Shown in pieces: positions 1-8,318 of a DNA stretch of 64,000 nt. Source of the DNA: Polytrichum commune (lineage: Eukaryota > Streptophyta > Polytrichopsida > Polytrichales > Polytrichaceae). The position numbers were made by a program, and so were the translations under genes. The notes beneath the pieces were generated by a model. The model did not search any database. It was not told the DNA's origin and worked only from the letters and a program-made list of their open reading frames with translations. How positions within the stretch are numbered: the first letter of the stretch is position 1; every line of letters starts with the position of its first letter. The stretch spans positions 8,618,001 through 8,682,000 of the forward strand of contig OX485803.1 in NCBI GenBank assembly GCA_950295325.1. Direction: 5' to 3'.

Positions 1-884
1 GCTCACGGGGTGAGTTGTTTTGAGAAGAATATAAAATAAAATACGAGGGATTTGTAATTCATGAGAGATCTCACTTGTTGTTTTGGAAGTTAGCAATCAA
101 GATTTGTGCTTGTTTGAGTGGAGGGAAGTCTGTTGGTTCTTAAAAGAAGAGCTGAGACTTCGACCGACCATAGAAGACGGACAGATTGAAGAATTGAAGG
201 CTTCAAGACTCGAATGTGTGGTTGCTTGTGGCACGTTGTTTTTTTCTTGTGTGTGTGATTCCAAGCCGGTTTTGGAGGCTAGTTGCATTTCATTTCTGCA
301 TCGTAATTTGTTTCATGTGTGACAACGAAGTGGGATTAATGACCCACAAGGTTGTTTGTGACAACGAAGTGGGATTGATCACCCACAAGGTTGTTTTCTG
401 TCGTTTCCACTGGTGAGGCGCGATTGCTGGTCACCGTGGGTTTGAAAGTTTAGGAGCCAATCTTTCGGACGTCAGCTCGTGTTCTGACGTCCCGTTTTAC
501 TCGTCCGAAGCCCGTGGTTTCTTATCACACTACCCTTACCCTTTACCCATATAGAGCCGCAACAGGATAGGTCGACGGGAAAGAGGTTGAAGATTAGAAG
601 AAATTGAAGAAATTGAAGACTAGAAGACCAGAAGACTCGATTGAAGTCCAGAAGATTCGACGGGTCCGATAAAATCTAGTTGCAGCCAGAAGCCCAGTGC
701 TTTCCCAAAGGCGGAACCCTCTCTACCCGACAACGGCTCTTTAGGTCAATACAAATAGTTAGAGACACTGGTTAATCAAGCAATAGGTCATTGTAAACAA
801 CTGGCATCTACAGTGGTGAAATATCTACCAAAGGGTACTACACACAGTCACCCTATTTGCAGACTTTACTAGTACCAATTCAGG
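1..884. other. Non-coding, no gene recognised
   Basis: No recognisable protein is encoded here. A 79-codon open frame at 83-322 has no motif I know. The stretch holds a 39 bp tandem duplication (listed separately) and a purine-rich GAAGA-type tract at about 585-665. It could be the tail of an older retroelement, but no tRNA primer site or LTR boundary is visible. Confidence 0.5.
319..396. repeat. 39 bp direct tandem duplication
   Basis: Two adjacent copies begin with gtgacaacgaagtgggatt at 319 and 358, so the period is 39 bp. They differ at only a few positions, including ttaatg versus ttgatc. No function is evident. Confidence 0.85.
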
Positions 885-1000
885 GTTTACTAGATTTGAC
901 TAGTGTTAGTCATACTAGTGTTAGTCAAACTAGTGTTAGGACTGCAGAGACAGTCATACTAGTCAAAGTCAAACTAGTGTTAGTCATACTAGTGTTAGCC
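885..1000. repeat. ACTAGTGTTAGTC repeat array, likely CACTA subterminal repeats
   Basis: At least five near-identical copies of actagtgttag, mostly followed by tcata or tcaa, lie within about 110 bp together with further actagtc words. CACTA elements carry short subterminal repeats bound by their second protein (TNPA in En/Spm). The same TAGTCA core recurs in the introns and 3' tail of the transposase gene downstream. Assigning this array to the 5' end of that element is inference. Confidence 0.55.
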
Positions 1001-1486
1001 TGTCACATCAGGGACAGAAAATCTTGAGAAGATGTTTGAAGTAAAAGCATGGAGAAACTGTGTAGGATGGAAAGTAATCTAATAACCAAGTCAAAGTGAT
1101 ATCATTATAATGTCAACATTGCAAATAACTTTGGTAAAAAGAAGCCTGATACTTTATTTTGTGATCTTCACTGTTTAAATTATCTCTAAATTGACCAGAT
1201 AGTCAATCTGTTTGCTGCAAAATCAGAACTGAGCATCAAGACTAAACTCAATTCCCCTCAACTAATCAACCAATCCCACTCCTCTGAAACCCAGTCAGGA
1301 CTTGCCACTGAACCAGTTCCAACCAATGATTTTATGTAATTTGACGCGAGACTAGTGGATCCACACGTCAATAGATGCATCGCATACTACTCATCACATG
1401 ATGCTAAGGTTCAGCTCACTCCATTCTGTGATCCAATATCAATAAACAAGCACCTCTTCCAAATCTTTATCCAAAAGATTAGTGCG

Positions 1487-1619
1487 TTTTGATTGAATTT
1501 ACGTTTAAGCCGCACTATAATGTCACAAAGTGGACATACGAAGCTTCCGCTAAAAGAATGGCCACTCTGTAACATTACAGTGCGCATTAAGGTGACATTT
1601 AGCTTGATCGCAATCAAAA
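1487..1619. repeat. Foldback (imperfect palindrome), 133 bp
   Basis: The ends read ttttgattg and caatcaaaa. Inside, gcactataatgtcacaaagtgg at 1509-1530 pairs with the reverse complement of the sequence around 1567-1593 (gcactgtaatgttacagagtgg). As a result both strands contain similar short open frames. This looks like a small foldback MITE. No target duplication was identified. Confidence 0.65.
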
Positions 1620-2407
1620 TCGAAACGCATCAGTGCGAGTTAAAAGAAGCCAGACTTGCCGACGTGACAAAGTGCCATACTGTTCCAAAATGAAGCATCA
1701 CGCAACTAGCCTGTCTATCGGTGAATGTAAATAATGCTTCGAGAGATCCCACACTACAGATTCTATGACTGCACCAAAATATGCTGACCATTGCCAGTAA
1801 ACTAATCACACTCCTTTGAGAAAGTAAAACCCCCCATGGAAAACTTAACTAAGCTTCATGCCACCCATTTCGTGGAACAAGCAATATCAGTACCTCAGGC
1901 TTCCAACTCCTAACTTGCAAAAGGTTAGTTTGTTTCTTGTAAAAGCTCTATAAGATTCAGCTAGACTTGTCGACATGATGATTAAGTACCATGGCCGGTT
2001 CCAATCCGAAGCACCACCGCTCGATTAATTAGTCTGATCATTAGCTAGCATGTATATACACATAAATACGACTTCAAAAGATGTCGGCCCACCAAAAAAA
2101 CTAATACCGATGCACAAGTCTTTTCTGTGAAACTTACAAGCAAATCAGGCCAACCAACCCACACATCTATCGACACAATAAGATGGCAACGTTTAAGGAG
2201 TAGACTGGAGTTGTTGCACAAATTAGAGCATTGTTGCGTGATCACTGATTGAAGTGAAGAGGCTTGCAATGGAGAAGTGAAGTGGCCCACAGACCTCCGA
2301 CACACATAGGAGTCCACAACCCATAACGCTTGTCCAAACCCCAATGAGCAGAAATAAAGCAAAAGAAAGACGGAGAAAGAGAAGGAGCTGGAGCGGGTGC
2401 GGCGCGT

Positions 2408-2456
2408 TGCATTGGTTCGTTCGTTGGTTCGTTGGTTCGTTCGGTCGGTTCGGTTA
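2408..2456. repeat. GTTCGTTG-type simple repeat
   Basis: Alternating gttcgttc, gttggttc and ggtcggttc units form a degenerate tetra- to octanucleotide tract. Confidence 0.8.
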
Positions 2457-2567
2457 TGGCAATCAAATGTCCGGCCTTTTGCGATCAAGAAGTCTTTTAG
2501 CATAGGAAAGAGAATTACACGACTACTTGCGAACATCTCTGCAAAACAAAACCTAAACCCCACTGTG

Positions 2568-2929
2568 GTGGCAAAACGCACCTTTCTCCGAGGCGTTGGG
2601 GTTGCGGCTCTCCTGGACCGCGTTACCCTCCCGTTTCTGGATCTCCAAACAACCAGGGACTGCCTCTGAATGTCGCGTTTCTTTCCCCGCCTTCTCTGCT
2701 CCGCCGACTTGAGGTACAAGTGCAGGCAACCCTAAGTCCTGCAACTTCTTGTTGTTCCTCTCAATGTTCTGCAACCGAGACGCCTCGTATGGAGTCAGAA
2801 TTACTCCTTCCGCTGCTGTGGGGGAGGCGGATGGCTCCCTGTTGCCGCTCCTTGGTGAATTGCTGCTCCTTGTGGTGGCCGAACTATCGCTCCATGGTCC
2901 GCCTTGGCTATCGCTGCCTGTGTCGCCCT
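2568..2929 (-). pseudogene. Exon-like fragment with YE-x-SRLQNIERNNKKL motif
   Basis: Read on the minus strand from 2929, an open frame follows a TAG that would fit a splice acceptor (cctag then ggcgac). It encodes a Ser/Gly-rich lead and then TPYEASRLQNIERNNKKLQD, ending LGLP. A Tyr-Glu..Arg-Leu..Ile..Asn...Leu..Leu-Gly-Leu segment of this kind occurs near the start of many uncharacterised plant proteins; I know no biochemical role for it. After LGLP the basic stretch typical of such proteins (Arg-rich, VTRSRRAATPTPRRK) lies in a different frame, which suggests a one-base shift or an unseen exon boundary. A candidate intron follows (donor gtgcgt near 2568, acceptor ttttgcag near 2521). It may be a decayed host gene, or a fragment captured by the surrounding CACTA element. 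Confidence 0.3.
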
Positions 2930-3955
2930 AGGTCCTCTCGAATTCAACATTTTCAAACCGGACATGCGTGTCCATGTCGAGACAGGATTGTCAGAGTGGC
3001 GGCGGCAGACCTCTAAAGTGACACCATTGTTGCAACAATGGTTTTGTACACCATGGAAGTGAGCCGTTCACCTACACTGCAATTGATCCTGGGTGTAGAG
3101 ATCTCGGCAGTTCAGTTTGGTGGCTGATTCGGGGAGTGTAGCTGTAGGCGCCCTAAGTGTTGAAGCTTGCTGGGACGGAGGGTTAGGGTGCTGACCATGG
3201 CGGGGAGGGTTAGGGTTAGGTCACGGTATAGGGACGGTTATGGGAGCTACCGACACTTAATTTTTTGAGGACCGACTAACTGGCACACTAACTTTAGTTT
3301 AAACTAACACCAGTTATGGGTCCAACGCAGTTGTGTAGGACACCTCACCAACTTCTTCCATCAAACCAAAGAAACGTAATTGTGGTATGTCGATATTTTC
3401 AATAGTTACAGTAGAAGCGGAGAGGCTAACTCATACGAGTTGGTTATTGTGTCAAGTTTCAGATTCGAAATCATCGGAGGTGAGATGCACAAGTCAAATT
3501 GAAGATTCTCTTTCTCTTTGGAGTGATCTCCTTAAATGATCTCACAAGCCCCCTAAATTTGTTCACGTGAACTTAGAATGGTAGATAAGTTTTGATCACA
3601 TAGTCTAATCTCATTGTAACACTTGTCTTTCTGGTGTCCACTTTCAACTTTAAAACCTCGCCATATAGCACTCAAATATAGGTGTGCAACACATATAAGG
3701 CGGCCGCCATAGCTGGTTAATTGCAGTACACTTGGGTGGATTTCGATCGATAACGTGAACTACTTATAACTGTAGTGAAGCAGTGATTTGTGATTTCCAT
3801 AAGATTTCGACTCCATACGCAGAATTGTGTGAAGGCCTAGGTCAATCGGGAGTGTTCGCAATTAGAACTCCTCTGCCTTCTTGCCCTATACTTTGATTGA
3901 TTTCTCACCTTGACCTCCTGTAACCTCATGTTGGTCGAAGTTTGAAGTGTGCTAG
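2930..3955. other. Non-coding, leader region of the CACTA gene
   Basis: No protein is recognised. A short GGGTTAGGG-rich patch sits at about 3180-3221. Promoter and leader sequence of the downstream transposase gene is expected here, but no clear TATA box could be fixed. Confidence 0.4.
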
Positions 3956-4135
3956 ATGGACAAGAATTCCAGAGATGAACTCTTGCACCTACAACTCTGG
4001 GACCTGGAGGAGAAGGAGGCAAACGGATTGCACCTCTCATCGTATCCTTGCCCGTGTAAAAAGTGCATGGGTGGGACGGTTCTATCAAGAGAAACCATTC
4101 GCAAGCATTTGAGGCATTACAAGCGCGATCCATAG
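3956..4135 (+). CDS. CACTA transposase, transposase-associated domain block
   Basis: This 59-codon frame starts at an ATG. It encodes a Cys-rich segment, YPCPCKKCMGG at residues 30-40, followed by SRETIRKHLRHYKRDP. That matches the transposase-associated domain found at the start of plant CACTA transposases, in which C..C..C and a His-Leu...H pattern precede the Tnp2 core. The domain is thought to bind zinc or DNA; this is family inference. The frame ends at a TAG. One base further the reading runs on (IVPNIYTG) to a possible donor at gtacatg, so the stop may mark either an exon end or a small indel. It should join the next block at about 4340. Confidence 0.7.
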   Translation: MDKNSRDELLHLQLWDLEEKEANGLHLSSYPCPCKKCMGGTVLSRETIRKHLRHYKRDP

Positions 4136-4350
4136 TTCCAAACATCTATACTGGTACATGTATTCTTAAAACTTGTTGACTAGCCATAGTCACATATGTT
4201 AATGTTGTGACTACGGGTAGTCATAGATGTAGTAAACTTGTGAATGCCATGTGCAGAAATTACGAAAATATTTGACTACATGTAGTAAACATATAGTAAA
4301 TATGTGACAGAAGAGTTGTTAATAGGTGTAGTTTATACTGGAAGTCGGTA
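4136..4350 (+). repeat. Intron-like gap with TAGTCA/TGACTA motifs
   Basis: This non-coding spacer between two transposase blocks contains tgactag, atagtcac, tgactac, tagtcat and tgactacatgtagt within about 130 bp (4175-4290). It is probably an intron. The motif density matches the array at 885-1000. Confidence 0.55.
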
Positions 4351-4367
4351 CTGACATCACCGCTACT

Positions 4368-5825
4368 GTGGCACTGCAATGGCACGTGCACATGCAGTCT
4401 GGGCTTAGTGGCACACTAAATACTGATGAGGCCCTTCCAAGCACAATGGATGCTGAAGACGAGGAAGGCAGCGACGCAAATGAGAATGCGAATGATGAAG
4501 GCGAGTTTGAAGTGCAACGGATGATAACAGAGTGCTTTGGCATGTTTGAGAACGACATTGGTGATAGCCAGGAGGATGAAATTCTTGAAGATGAACAGGA
4601 GTTCATGGCTGATGAAGGAATGGATCTACTGGAAGAATCTTCCATCCCATTGTACGAGGGCAGCAAAACAAGCCGACTAGTTGTAGTCATTCTCCTTTTC
4701 AATTGCTTTACAGTATTTGGAGTCTCCAATGCATGCGCTACGGAATTGCTGAAGTTGTTGTTGGAGCTACTACCTGTCAATAACACTCTGCCGAAATCTT
4801 ACTATCAAGCTCGCAAGTATCTAAGACAACTCGGATTATCTTTTGTCTCAATACATGCTTGTGTAAATGGGTGTTGTTTATTCCGAAAGGAGTTAGAAGA
4901 CGCAATGAATTGTCCAAAGTGTGGACAATTGAGGTACAAATCGGAGTCAAACAGGACACCAATGAAAGTTTTGCGGCATTTTCCACTCATACCACGGTTG
5001 CGAAGGATGTATCGGTGTACATCTCTAGCAAAATTAAATAAGTGGCATACCGAACGGAAGGATTGGGTAGGCAATGTGGAGTGCGTTCCGGACTCGAAGG
5101 CATGGAAACACATTGACTCCGTATATCCAGGGTTTGCGTCAGAAGAAAGGAACATACGACTAGGACTTGCTCTAGACGGTGTGAATCCGTTCTCAAACCA
5201 ATCCCTAAGTCATTCCACTTGGCCAGTTGTACTACTGAGCTACAATCTGCCACCATGGATGGTGACAAAGCGGTTTTTCTTAATGCTGGCCCTCCTCATT
5301 CCTGGGAAAGAGAGCGTCACATCTGAAAACGTGGACGTGTACCTTGCTCCTTTGATTGAGGAGTTGCAGCAACTTTGGGAAGGCGTTGATGCAGTAGATG
5401 CATCTACGGAGAGTGTGAATAGGAATTTCAGGTTAAAGGCCATCCTCATGTGGTGCATTCATGACTTCCCGGCATATGGATTAGTGTCGGGGCAAGTTAC
5501 AAAGGGGTACAGAGGGTGCACCGAATGCGGTCCTAGTGTAACAACCCAACGTTCTGCAGCGTTAACGAAGAATGTATATCTAGGACATCATCGTTTCCTG
5601 AACCTGCACCATCCATATCGAAGATTGCAGAGAGCGTTTGATGGATCACAGGAGACCCGTCCACCGCCAAGACAACTATGTGGCCGTGACATACTCCGTT
5701 ATGCGACGAGGAGAGAAAATTGGTTGGCTGACTCCCCACGAAACATACCAGGAGGGTTAAACGATCCAGTACATGACACAGGCGTGAAGAGACTGTCTGC
5801 ATTATTTGCACTTCCATATTGGTAG
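4368..5825 (+). CDS. CACTA transposase, Tnp2 core (transposase_21)
   Basis: This long open block encodes the catalytic core of a plant CACTA transposase, which cuts and moves the element in the nucleus. The first ATG in frame is at 4392. The frame is open further upstream to about 4332, so the true start is probably a splice acceptor. After an acidic N-terminal part (about residues 25-95) come PLYEG at 94-98, a Cys cluster (IHACVNGC, 162-169; CPKCGQLRY, 182-190), LRHFPLIPRLRRMY at 202-215, SHSTWPVVLLSYNLPPWM at 281-298 and DFPAYGLVSG at 366-375. These are all hallmarks of the Tnp2 family. The block ends FALPYW then stop, where the family continues LPYWKDL..RH..DVMH. The missing continuation starts at 6084, so an intron lies between. 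There is no internal stop or frameshift. Confidence 0.9.
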   Translation: MALQWHVHMQSGLSGTLNTDEALPSTMDAEDEEGSDANENANDEGEFEVQRMITECFGMFENDIGDSQEDEILEDEQEFMADEGMDLLEESSIPLYEGSKTSRLVVVILLFNCFTVFGVSNACATELLKLLLELLPVNNTLPKSYYQARKYLRQLGLSFVSIHACVNGCCLFRKELEDAMNCPKCGQLRYKSESNRTPMKVLRHFPLIPRLRRMYRCTSLAKLNKWHTERKDWVGNVECVPDSKAWKHIDSVYPGFASEERNIRLGLALDGVNPFSNQSLSHSTWPVVLLSYNLPPWMVTKRFFLMLALLIPGKESVTSENVDVYLAPLIEELQQLWEGVDAVDASTESVNRNFRLKAILMWCIHDFPAYGLVSGQVTKGYRGCTECGPSVTTQRSAALTKNVYLGHHRFLNLHHPYRRLQRAFDGSQETRPPPRQLCGRDILRYATRRENWLADSPRNIPGGLNDPVHDTGVKRLSALFALPYW

Positions 5826-6083
5826 GTGAGTGTATAGATCATAACCCTTTGTTATACCCTCACGACTTAAAATAAGACTAACAATAGTCAAAGGATAACT
5901 CAGAGCTTTAGAAATTGGTTTGGAGGACTGCCGGCAGTCAACTTCTAGTCACATCCATGCAAAGTTGACTGTCGTCAAATATGTGGGACTACTCATAGTC
6001 AATGCTAATATAATAGTGTATACTATATGATGACCAAGAGTACAGATATCATTCCACTAATGGGGTTGACTGTGTGTATGCAG
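5826..6083 (+). repeat. Probable intron, TAGTCA/TGACT-rich
   Basis: The gap interrupts the Tnp2 motif LPYW...RH.LNAMH. It starts near a good donor (gtgagtg at 5826, or gtaggtg at 5822) and ends at tatgcag at 6083. Between 5930 and 6002 it holds at least five TAGTCA, AGTCAA or TTGACT words. The codon phase at the junction does not resolve cleanly by eye. Confidence 0.6.
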
Positions 6084-6985
6084 TCTCTTACAATACGGCA
6101 TGTGCTCAATGCAATGCACTGTGAAAAGAACATATGTGAGAACATCATGAAGACAATTTGGGGTTTAAAGGATAACCTCAAAGTACGGATGGATGTAGCA
6201 GAAGCAAACATTAGGCCGGAATTGCACGCAGTTCCTGGTGGTGCAAGGGGAACGTTGTTGATACCAAGAGCTCCATATATTCTATCGAGAGCAGAGAAGG
6301 CTGTGTTCACAAATATCATCCGTGGATTGAAGACTCCTAGCAATTACGTGGGCCAACTATCTAAAATAATTATAGAAGATGGAGAGTTACGAGGAATGAA
6401 GAGTCATGACTACCACATTCTAATGCAACAAATCTTGCCATTGTGCTTACGAACGCTCTTACCAAAGGATGTCCGAATTGCCATTATACGGATATGCCGA
6501 GTTTTTGCCCGTTTGTGCGTGAAGTCGGTGGACCCTTCAAGCATGACTGATTTGTTCAATGAGACAGCCGTTACTATGTGTATGTTGGAAAGGGTCTTAC
6601 CACCAGTATTCTTCGATGTCATGTCCCACTTGCCTATTCATTTGGTACAACAGTTAGAATTTGCGGTCCAGTGCACACCCGGTGGATGTACCCAATGGAA
6701 CGGTACCTGAAAACCCTGAAAGGATATGTGCGTCTTCGAAGCAATCCTGAAGGCTCTATGGCACAAGGCTACATCATGGATGAAGCAATGGGGTTTTGTA
6801 CTGAATATATGCAACATTGTTGTGAAAGTGAGCGTCGTGTGTGGGACGACAAAGAAGAACATGCAATGAATAGCGAGGTCATAGAAGGAAATGGGCGACA
6901 TAGGTTGTTGCCAGACGAACTACGTTTTTGGATACATGAATTTGTGCTGAACAATGCGGAGCCATTGCAAGTTTACAGAGAGTAA
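6084..6985 (+). pseudogene. CACTA transposase, Tnp2 C-terminus plus DUF4218, one frameshift
   Basis: The block begins SLTIRHVLNAMHCEKNICEN, the family's RH.LDVMH.EKN motif. It continues into the DUF4218 signature: GMKSHDYHILMQQILPL, LRTLLPKDVR, then CMLERVLPPVFFDVMSHL and PIHLV. Near 6645-6665 the frame must change by one base. The original frame runs out at 6710, while the other frame carries GPVHTRWMYPMERYLKTLKG, the unmistakable next part of DUF4218, up to a stop at 6985. One indel therefore appears to break this copy. Apart from that the region has no other disruption and reads as a fairly recent insertion. Confidence 0.85.
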
Positions 6986-7198
6986 ATTCACGTACTCTGA
7001 CATGTTGCTCATGTGACTACATTGTTGACTAGTCATGATAGTCATAAGCATTCATAATGTGACTAAATGCATTACTAGATATGCTTCGCAGAACTACATG
7101 GAGTCATCATTGCTATTTGGATGACTATTTTCAGTCACTGCATTTTTTAAGCTGTATTATAGTGTCGTGGTAATTGAAGTAATTAATGTCACCAAAAT
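6986..7198 (+). repeat. Probable intron, TAGTCA/TGACTA-rich
   Basis: This spacer between the DUF4218 and DUF4216 blocks contains gtgactac, gttgactagtcat, atagtcat, gtgactaa, atgacta and cagtcac between 7013 and 7138. It is the third gap in the gene with the same motif. Confidence 0.55.
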
Positions 7199-8068
7199 GT
7201 GAGCGTGTGGTGTAGACGGCACGTTGCAGAAATGACCCGCAGGAAGAGGTCAAGGGAATACATGCGACGTCAACACCGGGGTAGGAGATTGCAGTACCCA
7301 AGCAGCATGGAAGAGGAGGCCTTCACAACCTGGTTTCCTGTTGTAGTGCAAGATGACATTAACCAAGGGGCTGATGTATCCATGGATGTTCAAGCATTGC
7401 TAATGCCACCCTCAAGATACGCCAAGTCCTACAAGTCAATGTATGCGTACGGCAACCACATACGGGTTCGTAGCGTGGAATCAAACATGAATACGTGTGA
7501 TAGTGGTGTGGCAGCTACCTTTTTGCAAGCATGTCGTGCGAGCAACAGTTCTACAAATGCACGGACAGCAAATTTAGAATACATAGGATGGGTGGAAGAA
7601 ATAATAGGGGTAGACTATGGAGAGTTTGAGCTGATAGTTTTGTATTGCACGTGGGTGAGAGCGAACCTTCGGGGTGCTGGAGCAACAATGAAACGTGACG
7701 ACTACGGTTTCACATTAATCAAATTGGATCGTGTCATCCCATATTCGGCAGACTCCTTTGCATTTCCCCTCCATGTGCAACAAGTATTTTTTGTGGATGA
7801 TGTGGAGAATCCCGAATGGAAAGTTGTGCTGAGGAAAGAAGCTCGAGGTGCAAGAGTGGCGTCTACATCTGAGAGGAGACCTGAAACCCTCAGTTTAGTT
7901 CTAGGCAGAGATGAAGACTACCGTGGATTGAGATCTAATATTTTAAACGAAGATGTGCAACCTGGCGCACCGGTGCTAGAAGGCTGCACAGTACTAGAAG
8001 CTGAGGACGTTCATGTAGCACTGCAAGAAAGAGAGGAAGAGCCAGATTACAATGAAGAGGGATTATAG
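7199..8068 (+). CDS. CACTA element, DUF4216 domain protein block
   Basis: This uninterrupted block probably starts at a splice acceptor (ttgcag at about 7229) and has an ATG at 7232. It holds a basic stretch (TRRKRSREYMRRQHRGRR, residues 13-30), a WF segment at 45-46 and a region matching DUF4216: EYIGWVEEIIGVDYGEFE (127-144), then VLYCTWVRANL and FPLHVQQVFFVDD (189-201) and PEWKVVLRK. DUF4216 regularly sits after DUF4218 in plant CACTA elements, either as the C-terminus of the same protein or as a neighbouring one. Its activity is unknown. The C-terminal 60 residues are acidic and not conserved as far as I can tell. The stop is TAG at 8068. Confidence 0.85.
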   Translation: MSVWCRRHVAEMTRRKRSREYMRRQHRGRRLQYPSSMEEEAFTTWFPVVVQDDINQGADVSMDVQALLMPPSRYAKSYKSMYAYGNHIRVRSVESNMNTCDSGVAATFLQACRASNSSTNARTANLEYIGWVEEIIGVDYGEFELIVLYCTWVRANLRGAGATMKRDDYGFTLIKLDRVIPYSADSFAFPLHVQQVFFVDDVENPEWKVVLRKEARGARVASTSERRPETLSLVLGRDEDYRGLRSNILNEDVQPGAPVLEGCTVLEAEDVHVALQEREEEPDYNEEGL

Positions 8069-8318
8069 TGTGGTCTTTTGAGACGTCGACTGATGTAGTC
8101 AACATTGACTAAAACTAGTCAAATTGGTCACCATGGTCGTACCCAATGAGTAAAATTTTGTTCCCGAAGCTGCTCCCCTCGATGTCCTCATATTTTTTAC
8201 TACAACTTGACTGGGAATCTTTTGGGAATCTATTTTTACTAGTTGTAGTCCTCATGTAAGTAGTTAGTCTAGTTCGGTCAACTTGCTGTAGTCAAAAAAA
8301 CCTGCTTTTGGCATAGTG
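8069..8318 (+). repeat. CACTA 3' subterminal region and candidate 3' terminus
   Basis: The sequence after the last coding block holds gtagtcaacattgacta, actagtcaa, ttactagttgtagtc, agttagtctag and tgtagtcaaa. It ends in cctgcttttggcatagtg (8301-8318). The reverse complement of that end begins CACTATGCCAAAAGC, matching the CACTA terminus pattern. Confidence 0.6.

Larger units (their letters stand above)
1001..2567. other. Non-coding stretch with foldback and simple repeat
   Basis: No gene is recognised. It holds the foldback at 1487-1619 and a GTTCGTTG-type simple repeat at about 2408-2455. A long minus-strand open frame covers 2045-2719, but only its upstream end resembles protein; the rest is low-complexity and has no family motif. 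Confidence 0.45.
885..8318 (+). mobile_element. CACTA (En/Spm-like) DNA transposon, 5' end uncertain
   Basis: The plus-strand coding blocks at 3956-8068 carry, in order, a transposase-associated zinc-binding region, the Tnp2 core, DUF4218 and DUF4216. This is the order known for plant CACTA elements. The 3' end is placed at 8318 because the reverse complement there reads CACTATGCCAAAAGC, the usual form of a CACTA terminus. The matching 5' terminus was not found. The left limit given is the start of a TAGTCA-rich array like those in the element's introns and 3' tail, so the true end may lie elsewhere. The family normally leaves a 3 bp target duplication; the three bases after the 3' end are atg. 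A minus-strand gene fragment at 2568-2929 would lie inside the element if the left limit is right. Confidence 0.7.

Noticed and set aside
2045-2719. 224-codon minus-strand open frame
   Set aside because: Only the first third is plausibly coding. The rest is an uninterrupted but low-complexity frame over a GTTCG simple repeat and AT-rich DNA, and it starts at a non-ATG codon.
3181-3221. GGGTTAGGG words, possible interstitial telomere
   Set aside because: Only two or three imperfect units, not a tandem array, and not the usual plant heptamer.
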